The notes: generated from the sequence alone by a model not told the origin. DNA of 44,292 nucleotides from DASPJL01 sp035628645 (GCA_035628645.1 DASPJL010000047.1:1-44292); one strand, 5' to 3'; positions 26,086 to 33,879 are shown, counted from the stretch's first letter. Made by a program: numbers and translations.

Positions 26086-26400
26086 TTACTCCAAAACAGC
26101 TTTACAAATCAGACATTCATGCTTTCCCAGGCACAAAAGCATATGAAAATTAATCGGAAAACAATTATTAATGCACGCCTAACAAATATTGGATTTAGAC
26201 CTAAAGTTGATGTGAAAATTTGTTAACTAAAAGGAAACGGCCAATATCCCTAAAATGAACAATTAAAGGAAGCATAAAAGAAGTTCCAAGTGGACTTCTC
26301 CAAAGCTTGAGCCTCATACCCCAGCCATTCAATTACTTTCTCTGTTAAACTTTAACATTTAAGTTTCAATCAAAACAGAAATTCTTTTATCAGAAAGAAC
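26086..26400. other. intergenic region before the sulfur operon
   Basis: About 315 bases with no supportable gene. A short imperfect hairpin (AGAAGT ... ACTTCT, near 26280-26300) is the only structure seen. Confidence 0.4.
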
Positions 26401-26431
26401 TTAGTCACATGAACACATGTTCATATATTTG
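26401..26431 (+). promoter_or_regulatory. promoter with ArsR-type operator in its spacer
   Basis: The inverted repeat ATGAAC-ACAT-GTTCAT (26409-26424) is of the ATGAACA-type typical of ArsR/SmtB operators. Its last base joins a perfect -7 box TATATTTG (26424-26431). A TTA at 26401-26403 lies at -33 spacing. The operator therefore fills the promoter spacer, and the ATG follows 20 bases after the -7 box. Repressor binding here would block polymerase. Confidence 0.65.
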
Positions 26432-26450
26432 AAAATAATCAAAAAATAAT

Positions 26451-26756
26451 ATGACATTTACTAAACTCAGGATAGACAGCAAAAAATTAGAAAGGGCTGC
26501 TTATGTGCTCAAAGCAGTTGCTCACCCGACAAGAATCGGCATAATAGATTTGCTGGACCAACGGACAGAGCTTTCTGTCACCGAGCTTTGCGACTTGCTC
26601 CAGTGCGAACAGTCATTAATTTCCCATCATCTGATCAATATGCGTGACAAAGGGCTTCTCGGAACCAGAAGAGACGGAAAAAATATCTATTATTTTCTAG
26701 TAGATAAAACCATCACCAACATCATCGAATGCATTAATGGGTGTGAGCAATTTTAA
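26451..26756 (+). CDS. ArsR-family transcriptional regulator, probably thiol-sensing
   Basis: A 101-residue winged-helix repressor with AAYVLKAVAHPTRIGIIDLL, recognition helix CEQSLISHHLINMRDKGLL and wing RRDGKNIYYFL. Four cysteines occur in two pairs: Cys47 and Cys52 in ELCDLLQCEQ, and Cys94 and Cys98 in the last helix (IECINGCEQF). Persulfide sensors of this family (SqrR, BigR) use one Cys near the recognition region and one in the last helix, so a persulfide or thiol switch is plausible. A metal site is possible instead. It is the first gene of the reactive-sulfur operon and lies behind an ArsR-type operator. Confidence 0.88.
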   Translation: MTFTKLRIDSKKLERAAYVLKAVAHPTRIGIIDLLDQRTELSVTELCDLLQCEQSLISHHLINMRDKGLLGTRRDGKNIYYFLVDKTITNIIECINGCEQF

Positions 26757-26789
26757 ACTTTCCTGCAAAGATCAGGGTACGCAAATAAC

Positions 26790-27587
26790 ATGGACATTCT
26801 GATTATATATATTCCTGCTTTAATAATAGGCATATTCCTGGGACTCATGGGTGGCGGAGGATCAATACTTACTGTTCCGATATTTGTTTATATAGCAGGT
26901 TTAAGTCCATTAGTGGCTACAGGATATTCGCTTTTTGTAGTGGGAACAACTTCTCTTGTGGGTGCATTTACCTATGCGCGGAAAAAGCTTTTGAATCTAC
27001 CTGTTGCCGTATCCTTTTTCTTACCTTCATTTATCATGATTTTCATGGTCCGAAAATACTTGCTTCCTTCGATCCCTGAAGAAATAGCACAAATCGGTTC
27101 ATTTATACTTACAAAGAATTTGGCCATAATGCTCTTTTTTGCCGGTGCAATGATGGCTGCATCCTTCTCTATGATTAAAAGTGGAAATGCCACTGTAGAA
27201 AATATGGATGGCAAAATGGTAAACTATCAACGATTTTTCGCTCAGGCTATAGCTGTAGGCCTTATCACAGGTATTGCCGGTGCTGGCGGAGGATTTTTAA
27301 TTGTTCCTACTTTGGTATTGCTTGCCCATTTGAAAATGAGACTGGCCGTAGGAACTTCCCTCTTTATCATCGCGATAAATTCATTGATTGGCTTTACCGG
27401 TGATTTGCTTACACTTGAAAATATTGACTGGTCATTTCTAATTATCTTTTCCGCCATTGCGATATCAGGGATTTTCATTGGCACTTATCTATCTGAATTA
27501 ATTTCCGCTCAGAAGCTGAAAAAGGTTTTTGGCTGGTTTATATTAATAATGAGTATTGTAGTCTTTTTTTCCGAACTAAATAAATAA
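26790..27587 (+). CDS. TauE/SafE family sulfite/organosulfur exporter
   Basis: This 265-residue protein has about eight membrane helices and the duplicated family motif: GLMGGGGSILTVPIFVYIAG near residue 18 and GAGGGFLIVPTLVLLA near 164, each followed by ATGYSLF or AVGTSLF. TauE/SafE proteins move sulfite, sulfoacetate or related anions. Here the operon partners (persulfide dioxygenase, rhodaneses, YeeE-type transporter) suggest export of sulfite produced by sulfur oxidation. It lies 33 bases after the regulator. Confidence 0.9.
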   Translation: MDILIIYIPALIIGIFLGLMGGGGSILTVPIFVYIAGLSPLVATGYSLFVVGTTSLVGAFTYARKKLLNLPVAVSFFLPSFIMIFMVRKYLLPSIPEEIAQIGSFILTKNLAIMLFFAGAMMAASFSMIKSGNATVENMDGKMVNYQRFFAQAIAVGLITGIAGAGGGFLIVPTLVLLAHLKMRLAVGTSLFIIAINSLIGFTGDLLTLENIDWSFLIIFSAIAISGIFIGTYLSELISAQKLKKVFGWFILIMSIVVFFSELNK

Positions 27588-27590
27588 ATT

Positions 27591-28979
27591 ATGCAAATAA
27601 AGCAGTTTGAAGACAAGGGATTAGCCCAATATTCCTATGGAATAATGAGTGATTGTGCAAAGGAAATAGTATTAATTGACCCTGCCAGGGATCCAAACCC
27701 CTATTATAGCTATGCCAAAGCCAATGATGCAAAAATAATTGGAGTAGTCCTTACGCATTCTCATGCAGATTTCATCAGTTCACACGCAGAGATACACAGG
27801 ACAACAGGAGCAACAATTTTTACCAGCAACCATATGGAAGGTAAATTCCCACATCAAAAAATTAGTGAAGGAGAAATTATAAAACTGGGAAAAATAACCC
27901 TGAAGGCAATTTACACTCCCGGACATTCCTTTGACAGCATAAGTATCTTGCTGGAACATGGTGGAAAGGATAAGGCTATCTTTACAGGAGACACTTTATT
28001 TATTGGGGATGTGGGCAGACCCGATCTCAGGGGAAATGGAGAAAACGCAGCTAAAATGAGGGTGGAACTGGCTACGCAAATGTTCAATACCATTCATTCA
28101 AAGCTAAAAACTCTTGAGGAGGATATCATTGTTTATCCGGGCCATGGTGCAGGAACTCTTTGTGGAAAATCGTTAAGCCAAGATTCCACAAGCACAATAG
28201 GCAGAGAAGTAAGAGAGAATTATGCTTTTGAAGAAAGGTCTGAAGAAAGTTTTGTTACCATATTGTTAGAAAATCAACCCTTTATTCCACAATATTTCAA
28301 TTATGATGTGGCGATGAACAAAGCCGGAGCACCTGACATGGAGAAAAGTTTGAAAGAAATCAGAACTTTGAAGGAAATAGATAACTCGAACCAATTTGTT
28401 ATAGTAGACACAAGACCGGAAAAAATGTTCAAGGAAGGACATTTAAAAGGTGCACTTAACATTCAAAATGGCGGCAAATTTGAAACCTGGCTGGGAACGT
28501 TGGTTTCTCCAAAAGATAAATTTATAGTAATCGCGGAAAATAGCCTTCAAATGGAGGAAGTTATAAGGAAAGCTGCCAAAATAGGTTATGAATTAAACAT
28601 TGCAGGAACAATGATTGCCCATCGAGCGCAGGAGAGAACAGAAACATTGCCTATTGCTGCATTTAAGGAAAATCAGTCAGACTTCACTATTGTGGATATC
28701 AGAAGCAAGGAAGAAGCGGCGGACAAAATTTTCGAAAACAGTATAAATATCCCGTTGCCTGAATTAAAAGAAAGAGTCGGGGAAATACCCACCGCGAAAC
28801 CCATAGTAGTGCATTGTGCAGGAGGATATAGGTCGGCTATAGGCTCGAGTTTACTGCAAAATGAACTACCAAAGGTAAAAGTGTATGATTTAAGTGATGC
28901 TATTAAGGAATGGTCAACGCAAAAAACTTTAAATAAAAAAAATAAAAGTCTAAATAATAAAATATATGATCACAAATAA
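27591..28979 (+). CDS. CstB-like persulfide dioxygenase-rhodanese
   Basis: This 462-residue fusion starts with a metallo-beta-lactamase-fold domain (about 1-240). It has the iron ligand motif THSHADFISSH (His56, His58, Asp60, His65), FTGDTLFIGDVGRPDL, and PGHGAG. A degenerate rhodanese-like domain (about 265-350) lacks an active-site Cys, and a C-terminal rhodanese carries Cys409 in VVHCAGGYRSA. This MBL / pseudo-rhodanese / rhodanese order is that of Staphylococcus aureus CstB, which oxidises persulfides to thiosulfate. The gene starts 3 bases after TauE, so it is co-transcribed with it, and it ends inside the next gene. Confidence 0.9.
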   Translation: MQIKQFEDKGLAQYSYGIMSDCAKEIVLIDPARDPNPYYSYAKANDAKIIGVVLTHSHADFISSHAEIHRTTGATIFTSNHMEGKFPHQKISEGEIIKLGKITLKAIYTPGHSFDSISILLEHGGKDKAIFTGDTLFIGDVGRPDLRGNGENAAKMRVELATQMFNTIHSKLKTLEEDIIVYPGHGAGTLCGKSLSQDSTSTIGREVRENYAFEERSEESFVTILLENQPFIPQYFNYDVAMNKAGAPDMEKSLKEIRTLKEIDNSNQFVIVDTRPEKMFKEGHLKGALNIQNGGKFETWLGTLVSPKDKFIVIAENSLQMEEVIRKAAKIGYELNIAGTMIAHRAQERTETLPIAAFKENQSDFTIVDIRSKEEAADKIFENSINIPLPELKERVGEIPTAKPIVVHCAGGYRSAIGSSLLQNELPKVKVYDLSDAIKEWSTQKTLNKKNKSLNNKIYDHK

Positions 28980-29682
28980 ATTAAAGGGATTAGCTGCATT
29001 AGTCTTAATTCTGGCGGGAATAAATGCAAATGCCCAGGAAGTAGTGAAGCTGGCTCCAAATGAATTTGAACAAAAACTAAAAGCCGCATCAGACGGCCAA
29101 CTAGTGGATGTGCGTACTCCTGAAGAATTTAAGGATAAGCATCTGAAAGATGCCATGAACATGAATTACAAGGACGACGAGTTTCAAACCCAGTTAGCAA
29201 GTCTTGACAAGAATAAGCCGGTTTTCGTGTATTGCCTTACCGGGCCGAGAAGTACTGCTGCCGCTGCCATTATGAAAGAAAAAGGATTTAAAGAAATCTA
29301 TGAACTAGACGGAGGAATAACCGGTTGGATTGGCAATAAAAAACCAATAGTAAAAGCAAAAAAAGAAAAAGCTGAAGGAATGTCGCTTAAGGCATTAAAT
29401 GAGTATACCAAAGGCAATAAGCTGGTTATCGTTGATTTTAATGCAGTATGGTGCGGACCATGCAGAAAGATGAAACCATTTCTGGATAAAGCAGCAAAAG
29501 AAAAAGCTGATGTAGTAACCATTCTACCTGTAGACGCCGATATAAGCCAGGAATTGGTCGAGCATTATAGAATTGAAGCTTTACCTACCCTGCTGCTTTT
29601 CAAAAACTCAAAACAACTGTTAAGGCATGAGGGCTTCCTTGATCAGTCAGGAATAGATCAACTGATAGAAAAATATAAATAA
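28966..29682 (+). CDS. exported rhodanese-thioredoxin fusion
   Basis: This 238-residue protein has a signal peptide cut after Ala23 (INANAQ). A rhodanese domain (about 28-120) carries Cys90 in VYCLTGPRSTAAAAIM. A thioredoxin domain (about 135-238) has the WCGPC pair (Cys163, Cys166) and the cis-Pro segment ALPTLLLF. It would act in the periplasm, taking sulfane sulfur on the rhodanese Cys, which the thioredoxin could reduce to release it. The first 14 bases overlap the CstB-like gene. The fusion is less common than separate rhodanese and thioredoxin proteins. Confidence 0.88.
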   Translation: MITNKLKGLAALVLILAGINANAQEVVKLAPNEFEQKLKAASDGQLVDVRTPEEFKDKHLKDAMNMNYKDDEFQTQLASLDKNKPVFVYCLTGPRSTAAAAIMKEKGFKEIYELDGGITGWIGNKKPIVKAKKEKAEGMSLKALNEYTKGNKLVIVDFNAVWCGPCRKMKPFLDKAAKEKADVVTILPVDADISQELVEHYRIEALPTLLLFKNSKQLLRHEGFLDQSGIDQLIEKYK

Positions 29683-29689
29683 CAAACAA

Positions 29690-29902
29690 ATGGGCATTTC
29701 TAAATCTTATATTTTTATTGTTTTGGGCATTGTGGCTGGAGCATTAGGAGGATATTTGTATTGGCATTATATCGGTTGTGTTTCCGGCTCTTGTGCCATC
29801 ACGTCTATTTGGTACAGAAGTACTGCATACGGTGCCTTAATGGGTGGATTGGCAATGAGTATGTTTAACCCATCTAAGAAAGGAGAAAAGAAAAATGATT
29901 GA
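29690..29902 (+). CDS. DUF6132 family small membrane protein
   Basis: A 70-residue protein with two membrane helices (about 7-26 and 44-62) and a central YIGCVSGSCAITS segment with two Cys, as in DUF6132 proteins of Bacteroidota. These small proteins are frequent beside rhodanese and YeeE genes. Function is unknown; the cysteine pair might take part in sulfur handling. It overlaps the next gene by 8 bases. Confidence 0.75.
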   Translation: MGISKSYIFIVLGIVAGALGGYLYWHYIGCVSGSCAITSIWYRSTAYGALMGGLAMSMFNPSKKGEKKND

Positions 29903-30458
29903 CCTTCTCCAAAGCCCGTGGCCCTGGTATGTAGGAGGAATATTGATAGGACTCACTGTTCCTCTCCTGCTGCTGCTTGGCAACAAAGCCTTAGGAATTT
30001 CATCTACCTTGCGTCAGATATGTGCTGTCTGTGTGCCTGCTGATATTGAGTTCTTCAAATATGACTGGAAGAAACAAATCTGGAATCTTTACTTTATAGG
30101 CGGAATACTCATTGGAGGGTTTATCGGGGGCTATCTTCTTAAAAACCCTGATGCAATACAACTTTCATCCGAAACGATATCTGATCTTCAGGCGCTTGGT
30201 GTAAAAGATTTTTCGGGCATTCTTCCTTCCGACTTATTCCGTTGGTCTGAATTGTTTACTTTACGCGGATTTATACTGATGGTAGTCGGTGGCTTTCTGG
30301 TAGGTTTTGGCACCCGATATGCGGGAGGCTGTACCTCAGGACATTCAATTATGGGACTTTCAAACCTGCAATGGCCATCCTTAGTCGCCACCATTTGTTT
30401 CATGGTAGGTGGGCTGATTATGACTCATCTTATTCTACCTTATCTCCTTGCTCTATGA
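29895..30458 (+). CDS. YeeE/YedE-type transporter, N-terminal half
   Basis: This 187-residue membrane protein has about four helices and the family motif YAGGCTSGHSIMGLSNLQWPSL, whose Cys is conserved in the thiosulfate transporter YeeE. An early CAVCVPADIEFFKYDW segment adds two more Cys. YeeE/YedE proteins have internal duplication; in Bacteroidota the two halves are often separate genes, as here. The pair would move thiosulfate or another sulfane-sulfur compound. The stop codon overlaps the next ATG. Confidence 0.9.
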   Translation: MIDLLQSPWPWYVGGILIGLTVPLLLLLGNKALGISSTLRQICAVCVPADIEFFKYDWKKQIWNLYFIGGILIGGFIGGYLLKNPDAIQLSSETISDLQALGVKDFSGILPSDLFRWSELFTLRGFILMVVGGFLVGFGTRYAGGCTSGHSIMGLSNLQWPSLVATICFMVGGLIMTHLILPYLLAL

Positions 30459-30865
30459 AAAATTTAAAATATTTATTTGTTGGAATTTTCTTCGGGATAA
30501 TATTGGTAAAGTCTGAAGTGATTTCATGGCTTCGCATCCAGGAAATGTTCCGGTTCCAGTCTTTCCACATGTATGGGGTAATTGGAACGGCAGTATTGGT
30601 AGGAATTATTTCGGTACAATTAATTAAAAGACTTAATATCAAAACGATAGAAGGAGAAAAAGTAACGATAATGCCCAAGCAATTTAGCAAAGGGCAGATT
30701 TACGGAGGGCTGCTTTTTGGTTTTGGCTGGGCTTTAACCGGTGCATGCCCTGGTCCGTTGTTTGCGCAAATAGGAAGCGGATTTGCCGTAGTAATAATCA
30801 CTTTATTAAGCGCTATTGGAGGAACCTGGGTTTATGGATATTTAAGAGAGAGGTTACCGCACTAA
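30455..30865 (+). CDS. YeeE/YedE-type transporter, C-terminal half (DUF6691-like)
   Basis: This 136-residue protein starts at the ATG overlapping the preceding stop (ATGA). A longer frame from 30371 is rejected because it lies inside the other half and its extension is hydrophilic. It has helices and the motif GFGWALTGACPGPLFAQIGSG, in which the Cys matches the second YeeE repeat. With the preceding gene it completes the transporter. It is the last gene of the operon, which then meets a minus-strand gene. Confidence 0.9.
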   Translation: MKNLKYLFVGIFFGIILVKSEVISWLRIQEMFRFQSFHMYGVIGTAVLVGIISVQLIKRLNIKTIEGEKVTIMPKQFSKGQIYGGLLFGFGWALTGACPGPLFAQIGSGFAVVIITLLSAIGGTWVYGYLRERLPH

Positions 30866-30938
30866 AGTTACTAAATCCTATCTGTTAAATCTATTAAAGA
30901 ATGCGTCACTTAAATGCTTATAGCGTCAAAGAAGCACT

Positions 30939-31469
30939 TCATCTCAATGGAGTATTAGGGGGATTTACCAGGTAAGGGTTTCCATAAGCATTTTGTCTGT
31001 AAAACGAAGTCCTGGCAAAAAAGGAAACATTTTCACTTATCTTATACCTGACTTCCCCTCCTATTTCCAGTCCCAGATTATAACCTTGTTTCATTGGAAA
31101 GTTATTAAAACTATTATTTATGGCGCCGTAAATAAAAGCGGAAAGAGGCTTTTCTTTGGGTGTTAAATAATACCTGAATTCAGATCGGAGATTAATAAAA
31201 GAAGTAGGCAAATAAGACTGTTCGTAGCTATTATTAAAAGATAACATCCGGAAGTTAGTATAAGATGCGCCAATGAGGACAGAAGTTCTTGGTGTCAAGT
31301 TTTTCAAATGATTAACCCCTATGGCAGAGCCGTATCCGGCAGAAACAAAAACTTCAGTATAAGAATCAGAGACCGGAAAATTCCGATTTTCAAATGAATT
31401 TAATAATCCCTGCGCCTGAACATTTGCACTTAAAAATAATAGAACAACAATTGCTTTAAATATCTTCAT
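30939..31469 (-). CDS. outer-membrane beta-barrel-like protein of unknown function
   Basis: This 176-residue protein has a signal peptide (IFKAIVVLLFLSANVQAQ). The mature part has alternating hydrophobic strands ending in aromatic residues (YTEVFVSAGYGSAIGV, FINLRSEFRYYL, LGLEIGGEVRYKI, FFARTSFYRQNAYGN), the pattern of a small outer-membrane beta-barrel of about eight strands. No family was recognised. It is convergent with the sulfur operon, stands alone, and its ligand is unknown. Confidence 0.65.
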   Translation of the reverse strand: MKIFKAIVVLLFLSANVQAQGLLNSFENRNFPVSDSYTEVFVSAGYGSAIGVNHLKNLTPRTSVLIGASYTNFRMLSFNNSYEQSYLPTSFINLRSEFRYYLTPKEKPLSAFIYGAINNSFNNFPMKQGYNLGLEIGGEVRYKISENVSFFARTSFYRQNAYGNPYLVNPPNTPLR

Positions 31470-31951
31470 CCCTATATATTTTTTAATTGATATGGAACAT
31501 CTTTTAAATTTCTATCCCCGTCATGGCCTTTCACAGATTCTAAATTTAATAAATTCCGTCCAATTGATTTGATGTTGGAATAAAAACAATTACGAATACT
31601 CAATCTTTTTTGCTACTTCTCGAGCATATATTACAAATTTTAAAATTTCATAATCTAAAAAGGCATAAATGATGATCGTATCAATTGTCGTAATGAATAT
31701 AGGTGGTGGAAAAGTATCCCTGGATTCACTTTTTTACAGGAAAAGTCTTATGCAAGAACATCGAAATTGACCCTTATTCACTTAAAACTAACAAGTTAAC
31801 TGTTTTAAAAAATCTATAAACAAATTATTATTAATAAATAACAATATTCCATTCAACCATTTTAAAAGTTATTGGGTCATCAGTGGGAAAATGAAAATTT
31901 TCTAAAGTCAAAAACTCAAAATAAAATACAATTAAACCAAACTGCTATTCT
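31470..31951. other. intergenic region with no recognised element
   Basis: About 480 AT-rich bases lie between divergent genes. No gene, hairpin or consensus promoter could be supported. Confidence 0.4.
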
Positions 31952-32284
31952 ATGCAAACCTTAAAAGAAGAAACGATCACTGAGGGCCAAATACTTTTAA
32001 TGTGTAAGCTCACTACCCCGGAACTTCAAAAGAGAAAAAGGACCGTCATTGCAGAACTTAAGAAGGAGGTAATAGAGAAAAAGGAATTGGAAAACGGATT
32101 TGCCTATAAGTTTTTCGGTTCCGATGTTCACATTGATACCCTTACCGAATTTATTAAAACTGAAAGATTGTGCTGCGGATTCTTCAATTTCAATTTATCC
32201 ATTAAGAATGATGGTTTTATCTGGCTTGAACTTACAGGGCCAAAGGGGATCAAAGAATTCATTCAAAATGAAATAGATTTCTAA
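31952..32284 (+). CDS. small protein with conserved CC-F-F motif
   Basis: This 110-residue cytoplasmic protein has a Cys pair (Cys74-Cys75) in ERLCCGFFNFNLSI and a WLELTGPKGIKEF segment near the C-terminus. I know this pattern (E-R-x-C-C-x-F ... W-L-x-L-T-G-P-x-G-x-K-E-F) from unnamed proteins in many bacteria, sometimes beside mercury- or metal-resistance genes, but know of no named function for it. There are no such neighbours here. The Cys pair might bind a soft metal (inference). It is followed at once by an inverted repeat that could end the transcript. Confidence 0.75.
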   Translation: MQTLKEETITEGQILLMCKLTTPELQKRKRTVIAELKKEVIEKKELENGFAYKFFGSDVHIDTLTEFIKTERLCCGFFNFNLSIKNDGFIWLELTGPKGIKEFIQNEIDF

Positions 32285-32338
32285 CCCCTAAAAAAACATC
32301 CATTTCCCTGACAATTAAAAGTCCCCATATTTTAGGGG
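32285..32338 (+). repeat. 9-bp inverted repeat CCCCTAAAA / TTTTAGGGG
   Basis: The arms at 32285-32293 and 32330-32338 are perfect. The left arm begins at the base after the stop codon of the CC-motif gene. The loop is 36 bases and there is no T-run, so termination is uncertain. Confidence 0.5.
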
Positions 32339-32401
32339 AGTGCTCTGCTGTATCAAAAAATCACTAAAAAATTATTAAAAACTCAAAATAAAATGGCAAC
32401 A

Positions 32402-33181
32402 ATGAACAAACTGGCTTTACTGCTGATCAGTATAATTATGCTTTCCTGTAATATGGACGACACTTACAACGGTCCGCAAAATACTTACTATAGGATCTAT
32501 TCAAAAAGCTATTACTTTCCTGACTTAACTTTTAACAAGATTAAATACAACTATGACAGTATCGGCAGAATTACCAAAGCTGAGCACTTTGATGACAAAG
32601 ACTCCGCGTTCTTCAAAGAAAGATTTATTTATGACAATTATTATTTGGTCGCTATAGAAAGGAGCGTAAACCAAACCAAAGAAGCTGAACAAAAATTCAC
32701 TTATGAAAACAACAAACTAAAATCGGAAGAATATTGGTTAAAAGATGAAACCGGAGTCTTAAAAAAGCAATTCACAAGGACATTTGAATACACTGATAAT
32801 TTATTAATGAAAACAGCTACAACTTTCACTTCAAATGATTCGTCCACATATGCAAACTACACCTACGAAAAAGGGAACATATCTTCTATAAAAAGCTATG
32901 ATCTGAACAATCAGCTTTTGATGGAAGAAACCTTTAAGTACGACAATAAATTCAATCCTTATTATAAGCAAAGTCCACAATATGTCGGGCATCCAACCAC
33001 CTCTTCGGCAAATAACGTCATTTATCACAAAGCCATCTCTCCGAACCATGCGCATGAAAATACGGAAATGTCCTACGAATATGAATACAATACGAATGAA
33101 TTCCCGGTAGAAAAATTCATCAAAGGTGAAAATGGGAAACACTATCTGGAAGAGTCTTACAAATATACGCTATTTTACTAG
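32402..33181 (+). CDS. surface lipoprotein with repeated Y-x-Y motifs
   Basis: This 259-residue protein starts at the ATG of MNKLALL; a start 9 bases upstream is possible. The lipobox MLSC gives a lipid-attached Cys. The mature protein repeats short beta-strand units with aromatic pairs (NYDSIGRITKAEHF, IYDNYYLVAIER, TYENNKLKSEEYW, YTYEKGNISSIKSY, KYDNKFNPYY, YEYEYNTNEFPVEKF). These resemble the YD-type units of RHS-like or Bacteroidota surface proteins. It may be an outer-leaflet lipoprotein. No function is known. Confidence 0.7.
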   Translation: MNKLALLLISIIMLSCNMDDTYNGPQNTYYRIYSKSYYFPDLTFNKIKYNYDSIGRITKAEHFDDKDSAFFKERFIYDNYYLVAIERSVNQTKEAEQKFTYENNKLKSEEYWLKDETGVLKKQFTRTFEYTDNLLMKTATTFTSNDSSTYANYTYEKGNISSIKSYDLNNQLLMEETFKYDNKFNPYYKQSPQYVGHPTTSSANNVIYHKAISPNHAHENTEMSYEYEYNTNEFPVEKFIKGENGKHYLEESYKYTLFY

Positions 33182-33190
33182 CCATAAATA

Positions 33191-33277
33191 AAAATAGGAT
33201 GTCTAAAAAAGCCTGACCGATTTAGATGCTGAAATAAGTTAGCAAGACGAAAAACACATATTTAGGCATCCTATTTT
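33191..33277. repeat. 17-bp inverted repeat enclosing a dispersed TGCTGAAATAA element
   Basis: The arms AAAATAGGATGTCTAAA (33191-33207) and TTTAGGCATCCTATTTT (33261-33277) pair with one G-U in RNA. Within the loop is GATGCTGAAATAAG ... AGCAAGACGAAAAA (33225-33254), a related copy of which occurs inverted near 33719-33745. It overlaps the end of the dgkA gene and could terminate both convergent genes. Confidence 0.6.
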
Positions 33278-33654
33278 AAATATAATGATCCTATTGTATC
33301 AAAAACATAATCTTTAAAAACCAAAATCCCGACCACTACTGCTACTCCGGCAGCGATAAGTACGGCTCCCGCAGCAAGATCTTTTATTTCTCCGGCTTTG
33401 GGATTAAATCCGGGGGAAACAAGGTCCACCAGCTTTTCTATGGCTGTATTTAAAGCCTCCCCAATCCAAACAAGACCAATTGAAAAAGCGATCCATAACC
33501 ATTCCGCTGAGGTAATGCCGAAATAAAAACCTAAAACGATAACGATAACAGAGGCCAGTAAATGAATCCTGGCGTTGTTTTCATTTTTAAATAAAAAGTA
33601 TATGCCCCGAAAAGCATACTTAAAACTTTTGGTACTTTTTCTAATTGAAATCAT
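33271..33654 (-). CDS. dgkA: diacylglycerol kinase family protein
   Basis: This 127-residue integral-membrane kinase has three helices and the DgkA motif LVWIGEALNTAIEKLVDLV, followed by GFNPKAGEIKDLAAGAVLIAA. The Glu and Asn/Asp residues are the catalytic set that phosphorylates diacylglycerol or undecaprenol. A cytoplasmic amphipathic N-terminus (ISIRKSTKSFKYAFRGIYF) is typical. It recycles lipid from envelope polymer synthesis. It is flanked on both sides by repeats, and its last bases lie in an inverted-repeat arm. Confidence 0.92.
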   Translation of the reverse strand: MISIRKSTKSFKYAFRGIYFLFKNENNARIHLLASVIVIVLGFYFGITSAEWLWIAFSIGLVWIGEALNTAIEKLVDLVSPGFNPKAGEIKDLAAGAVLIAAGVAVVVGILVFKDYVFDTIGSLYLK

Positions 33655-33670
33655 AGTCTTATGTTAAGTT

Positions 33671-33698
33671 GGAAGTAGGAGGATGGAAGTGGGAAGTT
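33671..33698. repeat. heptad array (GGAAGTA GGAGGAT GGAAGTG GGAAGTT)
   Basis: Four tandem 7-bp units lie 17 bases upstream of dgkA. The same 7-bp period recurs at four other places in the window. Confidence 0.6.
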
Positions 33699-33718
33699 TG
33701 TCCAAAAGCATTTTTTTT

Positions 33719-33745
33719 TCGTCTTGCTGAATTTATTTCAGCACC
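33719..33745 (-). repeat. second copy of the TGCTGAAATAA element
   Basis: On the minus strand this reads GTGCTGAAATAAATTC then AGCAAGACGAAA, matching the copy inside the hairpin at 33191-33277. Within it GCTGAA / TTCAGC forms a small hairpin. Confidence 0.6.
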
Positions 33746-33778
33746 TTAAAGTATTTATTTGCAACTGACTATCCTAAA

Positions 33779-33841
33779 AGCGATGACATCCCTTCATTGA
33801 AAATCTTATAAATTACTGAAATAAGAAGGGATGTCATCGCT
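33779..33841. repeat. perfect 16-bp inverted repeat
   Basis: AGCGATGACATCCCTT (33779-33794) and AAGGGATGTCATCGCT (33826-33841) pair perfectly around a 31-base loop. This is far longer than a chance match and lies between the DUF1361 gene and dgkA. Confidence 0.7.
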
Positions 33842-33844
33842 AAG

Positions 33845-33879
33845 CCACTTTCCGGCTTCCATCTTCCTTCTTCCACCTA
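33845..33879. repeat. heptad array ending on the DUF1361 stop codon
   Basis: CCACTTT CCGGCTT CCATCTT CCTTCTT CCACCTA: five 7-bp units. The last three bases are the complement of the DUF1361 stop codon. Confidence 0.6.
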
